38,826 nt of DNA, taken from Sulfuritalea sp. (GTDB lineage: Bacteria; Pseudomonadota; Gammaproteobacteria; Burkholderiales; Rhodocyclaceae). The notes below the pieces were generated by a model. That model ran no database searches, was not told the DNA's origin, and was given only the letters and a program-made list of their open reading frames with translations. Below are positions 30,995 through 38,456 of this stretch, piece by piece. The position numbers and the translations under genes were made by a program. Position 1 is the first letter of the stretch. Each line of letters opens with the position of its first letter. Location: assembly GCA_023229545.1 (NCBI GenBank), contig JALNZB010000032.1, positions 1 through 38,826 on the forward strand. Direction: 5' to 3'.

Positions 30995-32257
30995 ATGCCC
31001 GTTCTTTCAGTCGCCGCCGCAACGGCGGTCACGGCGCCAGGCCAGCAAAAGAGCCTCGCCATCAGTCTGGTGATTCCGCTACCTGCCGTATCGCCCAGCC
31101 AGACCAACGACGAAGTGTTCGCCCTGTTCGATGCCGCGCCGGGCCTGTCGGCGCTGCCGGTGGCCGAAGACGACAGGCCGATCGGCCTGATCAACCGCAA
31201 CATCTTCATGGACTCCTTCGCCCGACCGTTTCACCGCGAGGTATACGGTCGCAAGAGTTGCATCGCCTTCATGGACAAGCAACCGCTGATCGTCGACGGC
31301 GGCATGAGCGTCCAGGATCTCAGCTTCCGCGTCGTCGACGCCGGCGGCAAGACCCTCAACGACGGCTTCGTCATCACCGCCAACGACCGTTACCTGGGCA
31401 TGGGCACCGGCCAGGACCTGGTGCGCGCCATTGCCGGGATGCAGGCGGAGAAGAACCGGATCGTGATGGAAAGCATCGACTACGCCAGTGTCATCCAGCG
31501 CTCGTTCCTGCGGCCCTCGCGCGAGGCGCTGCGCAGTCTGCTGCCGGATCACCTGTTGCTGTGGGAGCCGCGCGACCTGGTCGGCGGCGACTACTTCTAC
31601 TGCCGCCGTTTCGACGACGGCTTTTTCCTGACCCTGTTCGACTGCACCGGCCACGGCGTGCCCGGCGCCTTCATGACCCTGATCATGGCCTCCTTCATCG
31701 ACAGCGCGCTACGCGAAGAGAACCGGCAAGACCCGGCGGCGGTGATGACGGAGGTGAACCGGCGGGTCAAGAGCGCGCTGGGCCAGATCGATCACCGGCA
31801 CAAGGGCGCAGCCAGCAACGACGAGTCCGAGCACCGCTCCGACGACGGCATGGACGCCGCCTTCTGCTGGGTGGCTCCGGCCGAACGGCAGTTGACTTAT
31901 GCGGGCGCCCACTCGCCGCTGATCCTGCTGCGTCCCGGTCAAGAGATCGAACTGTTTGAAGGCGACCGGGCCGGCGTCGGCTACGCCTCGACGCCGATGG
32001 ACCAGACCTGGCGGAACCACAGCTTCCCGCTGCCGCCGGGGACTGCGGTGTTCCTCGCCACCGACGGCCTGATCGACCAGCCGGGCGGGCCGAGGCGCAT
32101 CGCCTTCGGCAAGAAGCGCCTCTGCGCCCTGCTCGCCGAGCATCGCCAGGCCGCCACCCTGGCCCCCTTGCGCGGCGTGATCCTGCAGGCGCTGGAGGAC
32201 TACCAGGGCAAGGATGTGCGACGCGACGACGTCGGCCTGATCGGCTTTCGCCTTTAA
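30995..32257 (+). CDS. SiaA-like PP2C phosphatase with CBS-like sensor region
   Basis: This 420-residue protein has an N-terminal CBS-like sensor (about 38-150: FALFDAAPGLSALPVAEDDRPIGLINRN, FARPFHREVYGRKSC) and a C-terminal SpoIIE/PP2C phosphatase domain (about 185-420). Metal-binding motifs are DLVGGDYF (Asp194, Asp199), FDCTGHGVPGAFMT (Asp216) and DGMDAAF. SiaA dephosphorylates SiaC in Pseudomonas; there it is membrane-bound with a HAMP domain, whereas this one has no membrane segment. Its sensor region is homologous to that of the EAL-CBS-GGDEF protein in the same operon. The ATG at 30995 has GGAG at 30983-30986. Confidence 0.82.
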   Translation: MPVLSVAAATAVTAPGQQKSLAISLVIPLPAVSPSQTNDEVFALFDAAPGLSALPVAEDDRPIGLINRNIFMDSFARPFHREVYGRKSCIAFMDKQPLIVDGGMSVQDLSFRVVDAGGKTLNDGFVITANDRYLGMGTGQDLVRAIAGMQAEKNRIVMESIDYASVIQRSFLRPSREALRSLLPDHLLLWEPRDLVGGDYFYCRRFDDGFFLTLFDCTGHGVPGAFMTLIMASFIDSALREENRQDPAAVMTEVNRRVKSALGQIDHRHKGAASNDESEHRSDDGMDAAFCWVAPAERQLTYAGAHSPLILLRPGQEIELFEGDRAGVGYASTPMDQTWRNHSFPLPPGTAVFLATDGLIDQPGGPRRIAFGKKRLCALLAEHRQAATLAPLRGVILQALEDYQGKDVRRDDVGLIGFRL

Positions 32258-32271
32258 GCGGAACAGCGACC

Positions 32272-32841
32272 ATGAAACTCGAACTGTTCAATACCTTCCG
32301 CGACACCGCGCAGGAAAACGGCGTGATCTTCTACTACACCGGCGCCTTCTCGCAGAACGTCGTCGCCGCCATCGGCGACTCGCTCAAGCAACGCCTGGAC
32401 AGCGTCAATACCAGCAGCGCGGCGCGGCGCAAGGTGTTTTCCACCTTCGTCGAAATGGCCCAGAACATCCTGCACTACGCGCCGGAGATAGCCGAGAACG
32501 ACGGTGCCGGCGCTCCCGCCAAATACGGCGCGCTCGCCGTCGGTCGCAACGGCGACGAGAAGTTCTTCGTCGTCTGCGGCAATCCGGTACGCATGGAGGA
32601 CGTCTCGCGCCTGCACGAGAAGCTGGAGCCGCTGCGCCAGATGAGCATAGACGAGATCAAGACCGCCTATCGCGAGCAGTTGCGCAACGAGGACCACGCC
32701 AATGACGCGGCCAGCAAGGGCGCCGGCCTGGGCTTCCTGACCATGGCGCGCGACGCCACCGAACCGATCGAATACAGCATCGCCTTTGCCAGCGAAGCCG
32801 ACGGCGGACGCGCCGACCTCTACCTGCGCGCCACCATCTGA
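32272..32841 (+). CDS. siaB: SiaB-family protein kinase (DUF6272)
   Basis: This 189-residue protein matches the SiaB family, an atypical histidine-kinase-like fold that phosphorylates SiaC on Ser/Thr. Features are NGVIFYYTGAFSQNVVAAIGDSLKQRL, the N-box-like FVEMAQNILHYAPE, and the G-box-like SKGAGLGFLTMARDA near residue 145. It begins 14 bp after the phosphatase gene and is followed 28 bp later by siaC. Opposing kinase and phosphatase activities set the phosphorylation state of the SiaC-like protein. Confidence 0.83.
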   Translation: MKLELFNTFRDTAQENGVIFYYTGAFSQNVVAAIGDSLKQRLDSVNTSSAARRKVFSTFVEMAQNILHYAPEIAENDGAGAPAKYGALAVGRNGDEKFFVVCGNPVRMEDVSRLHEKLEPLRQMSIDEIKTAYREQLRNEDHANDAASKGAGLGFLTMARDATEPIEYSIAFASEADGGRADLYLRATI

Positions 32842-32869
32842 TCCCCCCGCACTACAGGAGAAACCCATC

Positions 32870-33262
32870 ATGGAAGACCTGCACATCCCCGCTAGCAACG
32901 AAACACCGGAAGTCCGCTTCGAGTTTTCGCGTCACCGCCTCAGCATGCACGGCGAGTCCTACCCGGAGAACGCCATGAGTTTCTACGGCCCGATCCGCTC
33001 CAGCCTGCAAAACTACCTGGAAAAACTGCCTGCCGACGGCAAGGTCGAAGTCGATATCGGCCTGCGCTATTTCAACAGTTCCAGCACCAAGCTGATTCGC
33101 GCCCTGATCGCCATGCTCGACCAGACCGCAGAAGGCGGCCCGTCGATTTCCGTCGATTGGCTGCACGACGCCGACGACGACATGATGTTGGAATTCGGCA
33201 GCGACCTGAAGGACGAACACCGCTCGCTGAAGTTCAACACCGTTGTCGCCGAACCTGCCTGA
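32870..33262 (+). CDS. siaC: SiaC-family regulatory protein (DUF1987)
   Basis: This 130-residue protein of the SiaC family is the anti-factor-like switch that, when unphosphorylated, binds and activates a diguanylate cyclase in Pseudomonas. The family core is present: ETPEVRFEFSRHRLSMHGESYPEN, then VDIGLRYFNSSSTKLIRALIAMLD, where the SSST stretch (residues 70-73) holds the likely phospho-acceptor, Thr73 by position. A GGAG site lies before the ATG. Its likely target here is the EAL-CBS-GGDEF protein encoded next. Confidence 0.83.
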   Translation: MEDLHIPASNETPEVRFEFSRHRLSMHGESYPENAMSFYGPIRSSLQNYLEKLPADGKVEVDIGLRYFNSSSTKLIRALIAMLDQTAEGGPSISVDWLHDADDDMMLEFGSDLKDEHRSLKFNTVVAEPA

Positions 33263-33326
33263 CACCGGTCGCGCGACCGGCGGTGACGCCCGAAATGCGA
33301 ACATCCAGAAGAAAGGCCAAGACACC

Positions 33327-35228
33327 ATGAACATCCGCAACCAAGGTAACGAGATCGCCAGACGCGCAAGCCCGCACGGCGAAACGCTGCGCAACCTGAT
33401 GCAGGAGCGCGGCCTGTATGCCGTGTACCAGCCCATCCTCGACTTGCGCCAGGGCAGCTATTTCGCCTGCGAGGCGCTGATCCGCGGCCCGGAGGATTCA
33501 GAGCTGCATACGCCGGCGCAATTGTTCGCCGCCGCTGCGGCGGCGCAATGCACGCACGAGCTGGAATGGCTGGCGGTGGAGACCGCCATCCTGCAATTCG
33601 CCGAGCAGCCCTGCGCACTGCGATTGTTCGTCAACATGAGCATCAGTTGCCTGCACGCCAGCCGCAAACATCTGGTCGCAGTACGCCAGGATCTGCTGCG
33701 ACTCGGCGTACCGCCATCGCGGATCGTCATCGAGCTGACCGAAAACGAATCGGTACACGATTTTTCCGACTTGCAGGAAACCTTGCAGGACTTCCGCAAG
33801 ATCGGCATCCAGATCGCCATGGACGACATGGGCGAGGGCTTCTCCAACCTGCGCATGTGGTCCGAGGTGCGGCCCGAGTTCGTCAAGATCGACCGCCATT
33901 TTGTCGACGGCATCGACACCGACGCACTCAAGCTGCATTTCGTGCGCGCCATGCACGAGATCGCCGATGCCTGCGGCAGCGCCCTGATCGCTGAAGGCGT
34001 CGAAACTGCGGCACAACTGGCGGTGCTGCGCGACCTCGGCATCCCGTATTTGCAGGGCTTCGGCATCGCCCGACCGCACCGTGTAATCGCCACCATGCCG
34101 CACAGCGCCCACCTCGCCGCCGACAACGACGGCATTCTGGTACTGCCGTCGCGCCCGCAGTCCGAGCGCCGCATACCACGCATCGACCAGATCCTGCACG
34201 AGGTGCCGACGGTATCCCCGGAAACCGACAACGATGCCGTTTACCGCATCTTCGAACATCAGCCGGCACTCAACATCGTGCCGGTGGTCGCCAATGGCCA
34301 GCCGCTCGGGGTCATCACGCGCAGCTCGCTGATCGACCGCTTCGCCCGCCCGTTTCGTCGCGAGCTTTACGGCAAGCGTTCGTGCGCCATGGTGATGGAC
34401 CCGCCGCTGCTGTTCGACGAGGCCCAGAGCGTGCAGGAGGCGGCGCAGATCATCGGCAGCCTGCGCGGCACCGAGGTCTCCGATTCGTTCGTCATCACCG
34501 GGCAGGGCTGCTATCGTGGCGTCGGCTTCCTGCGGGAATTGATGGCGATCATCACCGACATGCAGATTCGCGCCGCCCGCTACGCCAATCCCCTGACCCA
34601 ACTGCCCGGCAACGTGCCGATCAACGAGCAGATGGAGCGCCTGCTCGACGCCGGGCGCGGCTTCGTCGCCGCCTACTGCGATCTCGATCACTTCAAGCCC
34701 TACAACGATGCCTACGGCTACCGGCGCGGCGACCAGATGATCCAGCAGGTGGGCGCGCTGCTGACCGAGGCGGTCGCCGATCACGATGATTTCGTCGGTC
34801 ATGTCGGTGGCGACGACTTCATCGTGCTGATGCAAAGCCATGACTGGGAAGCGCGCCTGCGACGCGTCATCGACGAATTCGACGCCGCGCTGCCGGGACA
34901 GGTGAGCGCGGAGCACCTTGCAGCCGGCGGCTATTGCGGCGAGGACAGGCGCGGACAGGCGGTGTTCCACGCCGTGCCGGCGCTGTCGATCGGCTGCGTG
35001 ATGGTGCGACCGGGCGCCTTCGCTGGCCATCCGGACATTTCCGCCGCGCTCAGCGAAGCCAAGAAAGAGGCCAAACGCATACCCGGCAGCGTGGTGTTCG
35101 TCGAACGCCGCCAATACCACGTCACTGCCGATGAGCAGGAGCAGGCGGGCAACGACGGCGCCGTACCGCCAGCGCCGTGCGTCCCCGCGGGAGCTTTTGT
35201 CGCGCCCCTTCCCTGTTACGCGATGTAG
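33327..35228 (+). CDS. EAL-CBS-GGDEF c-di-GMP enzyme
   Basis: This is a 633-residue cytoplasmic protein. The EAL domain (about 28-260) retains the catalytic set: Glu49 of EAL, Asn104 (FVNMS), Glu136 (ELTE), Asp166-Asp167, Lys187 (VKIDR), Glu223 (AEGVE) and Gln243. Loop 6 is DDMGEGFSN, in place of the usual DDFGTGYSS. A CBS pair (about 285-410) resembles the sensor part of the SiaA-like phosphatase. The GGDEF domain (about 425-590) has GGDDF at 494-498, Asp for the usual Glu. It may degrade and/or make c-di-GMP under SiaC control, in the place of SiaD. The tail (GAVPPAPC and onward, from about 611) is repeat-derived. Last gene of the sia operon. Confidence 0.87.
   Translation: MNIRNQGNEIARRASPHGETLRNLMQERGLYAVYQPILDLRQGSYFACEALIRGPEDSELHTPAQLFAAAAAAQCTHELEWLAVETAILQFAEQPCALRLFVNMSISCLHASRKHLVAVRQDLLRLGVPPSRIVIELTENESVHDFSDLQETLQDFRKIGIQIAMDDMGEGFSNLRMWSEVRPEFVKIDRHFVDGIDTDALKLHFVRAMHEIADACGSALIAEGVETAAQLAVLRDLGIPYLQGFGIARPHRVIATMPHSAHLAADNDGILVLPSRPQSERRIPRIDQILHEVPTVSPETDNDAVYRIFEHQPALNIVPVVANGQPLGVITRSSLIDRFARPFRRELYGKRSCAMVMDPPLLFDEAQSVQEAAQIIGSLRGTEVSDSFVITGQGCYRGVGFLRELMAIITDMQIRAARYANPLTQLPGNVPINEQMERLLDAGRGFVAAYCDLDHFKPYNDAYGYRRGDQMIQQVGALLTEAVADHDDFVGHVGGDDFIVLMQSHDWEARLRRVIDEFDAALPGQVSAEHLAAGGYCGEDRRGQAVFHAVPALSIGCVMVRPGAFAGHPDISAALSEAKKEAKRIPGSVVFVERRQYHVTADEQEQAGNDGAVPPAPCVPAGAFVAPLPCYAM
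35158..35180 (+). repeat. Dispersed 24-bp repeat, copy 6 (inside EAL-GGDEF gene)
   Basis: This copy encodes GAVPPAP in frame near the C-terminus. The last bases (GACTTTC in the others) are changed, so it is the most degenerate copy. Confidence 0.55.
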
Positions 35229-35253
35229 CCGGTGATGTAGCCGGCACGCCGTT

Positions 35254-35287
35254 CTGTCATGCCTTTGTCACGCTCATGGGGTAGCCT
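35254..35287 (+). promoter_or_regulatory. Putative Pho box promoter of sixA
   Basis: CTGTCAT-GCCT-TTGTCAC (35254-35271) is the closest match to the PhoB consensus in the window (first heptamer 7/7, second 6/7). It is followed by 10 bp and TAGCCT (35282-35287). The predicted transcript begins about 20 bp before the sixA start codon. Confidence 0.68.
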
Positions 35288-35314
35288 GCCGATTTCACTC
35301 ATGCGGAGGACAAT

Positions 35315-35767
35315 GTGGACCTGATACTGTGGCGTCATGCCGAAGCTAGGGAAGGCGACGGACCGATCGCCGACGCCGACCGGGAACTCACGCCGCAAGG
35401 ACTGCGTCAAGCGCAGCGAATGGCCGAGTGGCTGCGTAGCCAGCCACTGCGAGAAACCGTGGTGCTATCGGGCCCCGCCCGGCGCGCCAAGCAGACCGCA
35501 GAAATGTTGGGACTGCCGTTCAAGGTCAAGACGCAACTCGGCGTCGGTGCCCGATCCTCCGACCTGCTCGGCGCCGCCGACTGGCCGGACCGCGCCGGCG
35601 CAGTCATCCTGATCAGCCATCAACCCGCACTGGGACGGCTGGCCTCGCTCCTGCTCGCTGGCACCGAGGCCGACTGGACCATCAAGAAAGCGGGCATCTG
35701 GTGGTTTACCAACCGGGTGCGTCACGACGAAACCCAGACCGTGCTGCGCGCGGTGTGCAACCCCTGA
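35315..35767 (+). CDS. sixA: SixA-type phosphohistidine phosphatase
   Basis: This 150-residue histidine-phosphatase-superfamily protein has the catalytic motif LWRHAEA near the N-terminus (RHA in place of RHG, typical of SixA), ELTPQGLRQAQRMAEWL, SGPARRAKQTAEML and the second catalytic His in LISHQPALGRLASLLL. SixA removes phosphate from histidine on phosphocarrier or Hpt domains, and has been tied to the nitrogen PTS system in E. coli. The start is GTG at 35315 with GGAGGA 5 bp ahead. A strong Pho box precedes it. Confidence 0.87.
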   Translation: MDLILWRHAEAREGDGPIADADRELTPQGLRQAQRMAEWLRSQPLRETVVLSGPARRAKQTAEMLGLPFKVKTQLGVGARSSDLLGAADWPDRAGAVILISHQPALGRLASLLLAGTEADWTIKKAGIWWFTNRVRHDETQTVLRAVCNP

Positions 35768-35789
35768 ACCTTCCTTCCGACAACCGACC

Positions 35790-35813
35790 GCCGTACCGTC
35801 AGCGCCGACTTTC
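35790..35813 (+). repeat. Dispersed 24-bp repeat, copy 7
   Basis: This copy has CCGTCAGCGCC in the core and runs directly into a fragment of the MFS gene 3' end. With copy 8 it forms a direct repeat of about 45 bp that flanks the second dgkA. Confidence 0.75.
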
Positions 35814-35885
35814 GCCCGGCAGCCAGGAGAACAGCAGCAGGGCGCGACCGAAGTGATCCGAGATCGCCTGGAAAGCCAACGACAC
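35802..35885 (-). pseudogene. Fragmented copy of the MFS gene 3' region
   Basis: 35802-35837 is identical in sequence to the end of the MFS gene (36394-36429). It then jumps, by deletion, to a piece matching an internal MFS segment around 36748-36772 (GCGACCGAAGTGATCCGAGA against GCGACCGAAGCGATCCGAGA). It is what remains of a duplicated transporter 3' end to the left of dgkA copy 2. Confidence 0.65.
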
Positions 35886-35949
35886 CATGGTGGTACCATC
35901 GCGACCGATGACCACCCCCCTGCACGACGATGGCGTCCGCACGCCGCAG

Positions 35950-36336
35950 ATGAAAACCGATCCCATCATCGAAGAAAGCTCCTTCAAGGGCCAGACCGGC
36001 TTGCGCCGCATCTGGAATGCCTTCAACTATTCACTGTCCGGCCTGCGCGCCGCCTTCCTCAACGAAGACGCCTTTCGCCAGGAATGCCTGCTGGCGGTAG
36101 TGCTGATTCCGATAGCACTGCTACTGCCCCTGCCCGGCATCGGTCGGGCACTGATGATCGGCAGCGTCTTGCTGGTGCTCATCGTCGAACTGATCAACTC
36201 CGCCATCGAGGCCGCCATCGATCGCATCTCGCTGGACCGACATCAGCTCTCCAAACGGGCCAAAGACCTCGGCAGCGCAGCGGTGCTGATCGCGCTGATC
36301 AACGTGCTGATCACATGGACACTGGTGCTGTTCTGA
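35950..36336 (+). CDS. dgkA: Diacylglycerol kinase DgkA (copy 2)
   Basis: This 128-residue DgkA is nearly the same as the copy in the lipid operon: MKTDPIIEESSFKGQTGLRRIWNAF, three membrane segments, and VELINSAIEAAIDRISLDRHQLSKRAKDLGSAAVL. The start at 35950 aligns with copy 1; an in-frame ATG at 35908 would add 14 residues. Neither has a good ribosome site. After the stop, AGGAAGCATGACA repeats the ribosome site and first codons of the second glycosyltransferase that follows copy 1, so this copy came from that operon with a scrap of the next gene. It sits between direct repeats of an MFS end. No Pho box was seen ahead of it. Confidence 0.85.
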   Translation: MKTDPIIEESSFKGQTGLRRIWNAFNYSLSGLRAAFLNEDAFRQECLLAVVLIPIALLLPLPGIGRALMIGSVLLVLIVELINSAIEAAIDRISLDRHQLSKRAKDLGSAAVLIALINVLITWTLVLF

Positions 36337-36382
36337 AGGAAGCATGACAAGTCATCGCTGCGGCAGCAGCGGCGATCCCTGT

Positions 36383-36407
36383 CGCCGTAGCGTCAGCGCC
36401 GACTTTC
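36383..36407 (+). repeat. Dispersed 24-bp repeat, copy 8 (MFS stop region)
   Basis: This copy supplies the last codons (ESRR) and the TGA stop of the MFS gene. Its right flank is shared with copy 7. Confidence 0.75.
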
Positions 36408-37568
36408 GCCCGGCAGCCAGGAGAACAGCAGCAGCGCGGCAACACCGGCACAGGCGGCAGAAAAAGCAAAGGCGCTCAAGGGGCCAGCCGCCTGGTACAG
36501 CACGCCGAAGATCAGCGAGGCCGGGAACAGCATGATTCCCGCGATCAGGTTGAACCAGCCGAAGGCGGTGCCGCGCCGCTCGGGTGGCGCGAGGTCGGCC
36601 ACCAGCGCCTTTTCCACGCCCTCGGTCGCCGCCATGAAGAGGCCGTAGAAACCGAACAGCGCGAACAGCCACAGGCCGTCGCTGGCCAGCGTGCCCATGG
36701 CGAGGTAGAACAACGCATAGGCGATATAGCCGCCGACCAGCAGGCGGACGCGACCGAAGCGATCCGAGAGCGCCGACAGCGGCGTCGAGAACAACATCGC
36801 CACCAGCGACACCGCCGCCCAGAGCAGCGGCACCTGGGCTTCGGCGACGCCGAGTTCGCGCGCCCGCAGCAGCAGGAACATGTTGGACGAGTTGCCCAGC
36901 GTGAACAGGGCGACCACCACCAGGTAGCGCTTGAAGGTGGGTGGCATGTCGCGCAGACGCCAGTCGAAAGGCGACGGCGAAGTGTGCGGCACCGCTTGCG
37001 GTTCGCGGATGGCGAATGCCAGCGCCAGGCAAAGCGCCGCCGGCACGGTCGACCAGAGGAAGATGTCGCGCAGCGGCATGTGCGCCGCCAGCAGCACCGA
37101 GGCCAGCAGCGGGCCGATCACCGCGCCGGCGTTGTCCATGGCGCGGTGCAGGCCGAAGGCCAGTCCGCGCCGCTCGGCCGGCGCGCTGGCGGCCAGCAGC
37201 GCGTCGCGCGGCGACGAGCGCAGGCCCTTGCCGACGCGGTCGGCGAAACGCACCACGAGCAGCCACGGCCAACTGCCGACGAAGGCGATCAGCGGTCGAC
37301 TGAGGCCGGCCAGGCCATAACCGAACACGATCCACGGCTTGGCGCGGCGCGTGCGGTCGACAATGACACCCGAGAACAGCTTGAGCAGGCTCGCGGTCGC
37401 CTCGGCGATGCCCTCGATCACGCCCAGCGCCCGTGGCCCCGCCATCAGCACCGAGGCGAGATAAAGCGGGATCAGCGGATACAGCATCTCCGAGGCCGAA
37501 TCGTTCACCAGGCTGATCAGCCCGATCAGCCAGACGGTACGCGGCAGTTGGCGCAGGCCGGTCAGCAT
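36393..37568 (-). CDS. MFS transporter
   Basis: This 391-residue protein has about 12 hydrophobic segments. The MFS loop motif after helix 2 is present (SGVIVDRTRRAKPWIVFGYGLAG), repeated in the second half (LSALSDRFGRVRLLVGGYIAYA). RVGKGLRSSPRDALLAASAP and AMDNAGAVIGPLLAS are typical of a drug/sugar-permease-like MFS group of unknown substrate. The last residues are encoded by a dispersed repeat. A broken copy of its 3' end lies at 35802-35885. Confidence 0.82.
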   Translation of the reverse strand: MLTGLRQLPRTVWLIGLISLVNDSASEMLYPLIPLYLASVLMAGPRALGVIEGIAEATASLLKLFSGVIVDRTRRAKPWIVFGYGLAGLSRPLIAFVGSWPWLLVVRFADRVGKGLRSSPRDALLAASAPAERRGLAFGLHRAMDNAGAVIGPLLASVLLAAHMPLRDIFLWSTVPAALCLALAFAIREPQAVPHTSPSPFDWRLRDMPPTFKRYLVVVALFTLGNSSNMFLLLRARELGVAEAQVPLLWAAVSLVAMLFSTPLSALSDRFGRVRLLVGGYIAYALFYLAMGTLASDGLWLFALFGFYGLFMAATEGVEKALVADLAPPERRGTAFGWFNLIAGIMLFPASLIFGVLYQAAGPLSAFAFSAACAGVAALLLFSWLPGESRR

Positions 37569-37622
37569 GAATAATCGGCGACGGCCTGGGTCCAGATTTC
37601 GGTCATGAGTCGGTTTCGCCGC

Positions 37623-37937
37623 TTATTCGCCGAGAGTGCCGAACTCGACCGGCGTCTTGACGTAGAACAGATGCACGCCTTCCCCCTTGAGCCGTTCGAA
37701 GAGCCGCTCGGCTTCCTCCGCCGTCACCGCCATCAGCACTTCGAGCGGCTGGTCGGCAAGCTCGAAGAAGTGCGCGGAATGGATGCGCCCGTGATGGCCG
37801 AAACTTTCGCCGCCGGGAATCAGCGTGGCGCCGCGCAGGCTCATTTCCTGGGCCAGATGCAGCAGCCAGTCGGCCAGCGGTTTGCCGTGGTGGCGCTTGT
37901 CCTGTTGGGTGAAGAAAGTGATCTGGTAGCCGTTCAT
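37623..37937 (-). CDS. DUF190 family protein (PII-like)
   Basis: This 104-residue protein is of the DUF190 family, a ferredoxin-like PII-type fold frequently encoded beside crcB. Features: YQITFFTQQDKRHHGKPLADWLLHLAQEMSLRGATLIPGGESFGHHGRIHSAHFFEL and PLEVLMAVTAEEAERLFERL. It starts 10 bp after the crcB stop, so it belongs to the same fluoride-responsive transcript. Its biochemical role is not known. Confidence 0.87.
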   Translation of the reverse strand: MNGYQITFFTQQDKRHHGKPLADWLLHLAQEMSLRGATLIPGGESFGHHGRIHSAHFFELADQPLEVLMAVTAEEAERLFERLKGEGVHLFYVKTPVEFGTLGE

Positions 37938-37947
37938 GAATTTCTCC

Positions 37948-38331
37948 TCAGGCGGGTTTGAGCAGTTGCCAGGATACGAGTCCGGCCAGGGTCATCAACA
38001 GCGAGCCGCTGACATGGATGGCGATGGCGCCCATCGCCAGAGTCAGTCGTCCCTGCTGCAACAGCGTAACGACTTCGGCCGAAAACGTGGAAAAGGTGGT
38101 GAGGCCGCCGCAAAAGCCGGTGATGATCAGCAGTCGCCACTCCGGTGCGATATCCGGCGCCTGGGCAAAGTAGGCCACGGCGATGCCGACGACATAGCCG
38201 CCGATCAGGTTGGCGGTCAAGGTGCCGGGAGGAATATCCGGAAAAAGACTGTTGAGCCTGGCGCCAAGACTCCAGCGCAACAAGGCGCCGGAGGCTGAAC
38301 CCAGGGAAATGGCGAGTATTGGTTTCCACAT
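37948..38331 (-). CDS. crcB: Fluoride channel CrcB/Fluc
   Basis: This 127-residue membrane protein has four hydrophobic segments and exports fluoride as a dual-topology dimer. The family motifs GSASGALLRW, GTLTANLIGGYVVGI (pore Asn) and the signature GFCGGLTTFSTFSAE (Phe box and Na-site region) are intact. It is preceded by a fluoride riboswitch. Confidence 0.93.
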   Translation of the reverse strand: MWKPILAISLGSASGALLRWSLGARLNSLFPDIPPGTLTANLIGGYVVGIAVAYFAQAPDIAPEWRLLIITGFCGGLTTFSTFSAEVVTLLQQGRLTLAMGAIAIHVSGSLLMTLAGLVSWQLLKPA

Positions 38332-38365
38332 GAAACTGTCCTTGTGCTGTTGTTATTGGACAGGC

Positions 38366-38456
38366 GCAAAAAATGCCTACGCGACCCGTCCGGGCCTGGC
38401 GTAGGCATCATCAGCCCGAGTGTCGGGCGGTTCGACAAGCCCGAGGCTCATCGGGA
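38366..38456 (-). ncRNA. Fluoride (crcB) riboswitch with terminator platform
   Basis: On the minus strand the aptamer runs from CCCGATGAGCCTCGGG through CGAACCGCCC to GGGCTGATGATGCCTAC, matching the crcB motif (pseudoknot segments and the GGGCTGATGA core). The final GCCTACGC (38399-38406) can instead pair with GCGTAGGC (38375-38382), which is followed by ATTTTTT. This forms an intrinsic terminator that competes with the aptamer. Fluoride binding should keep the terminator open and switch on crcB-DUF190. Confidence 0.85.

Noticed and set aside
35908..36336. Longer dgkA2 with a start at 35908 or 35887
   Set aside because: The extra residues have no counterpart in dgkA1, and part of the upstream DNA is MFS-derived debris. 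The start at 35950 aligns with copy 1.
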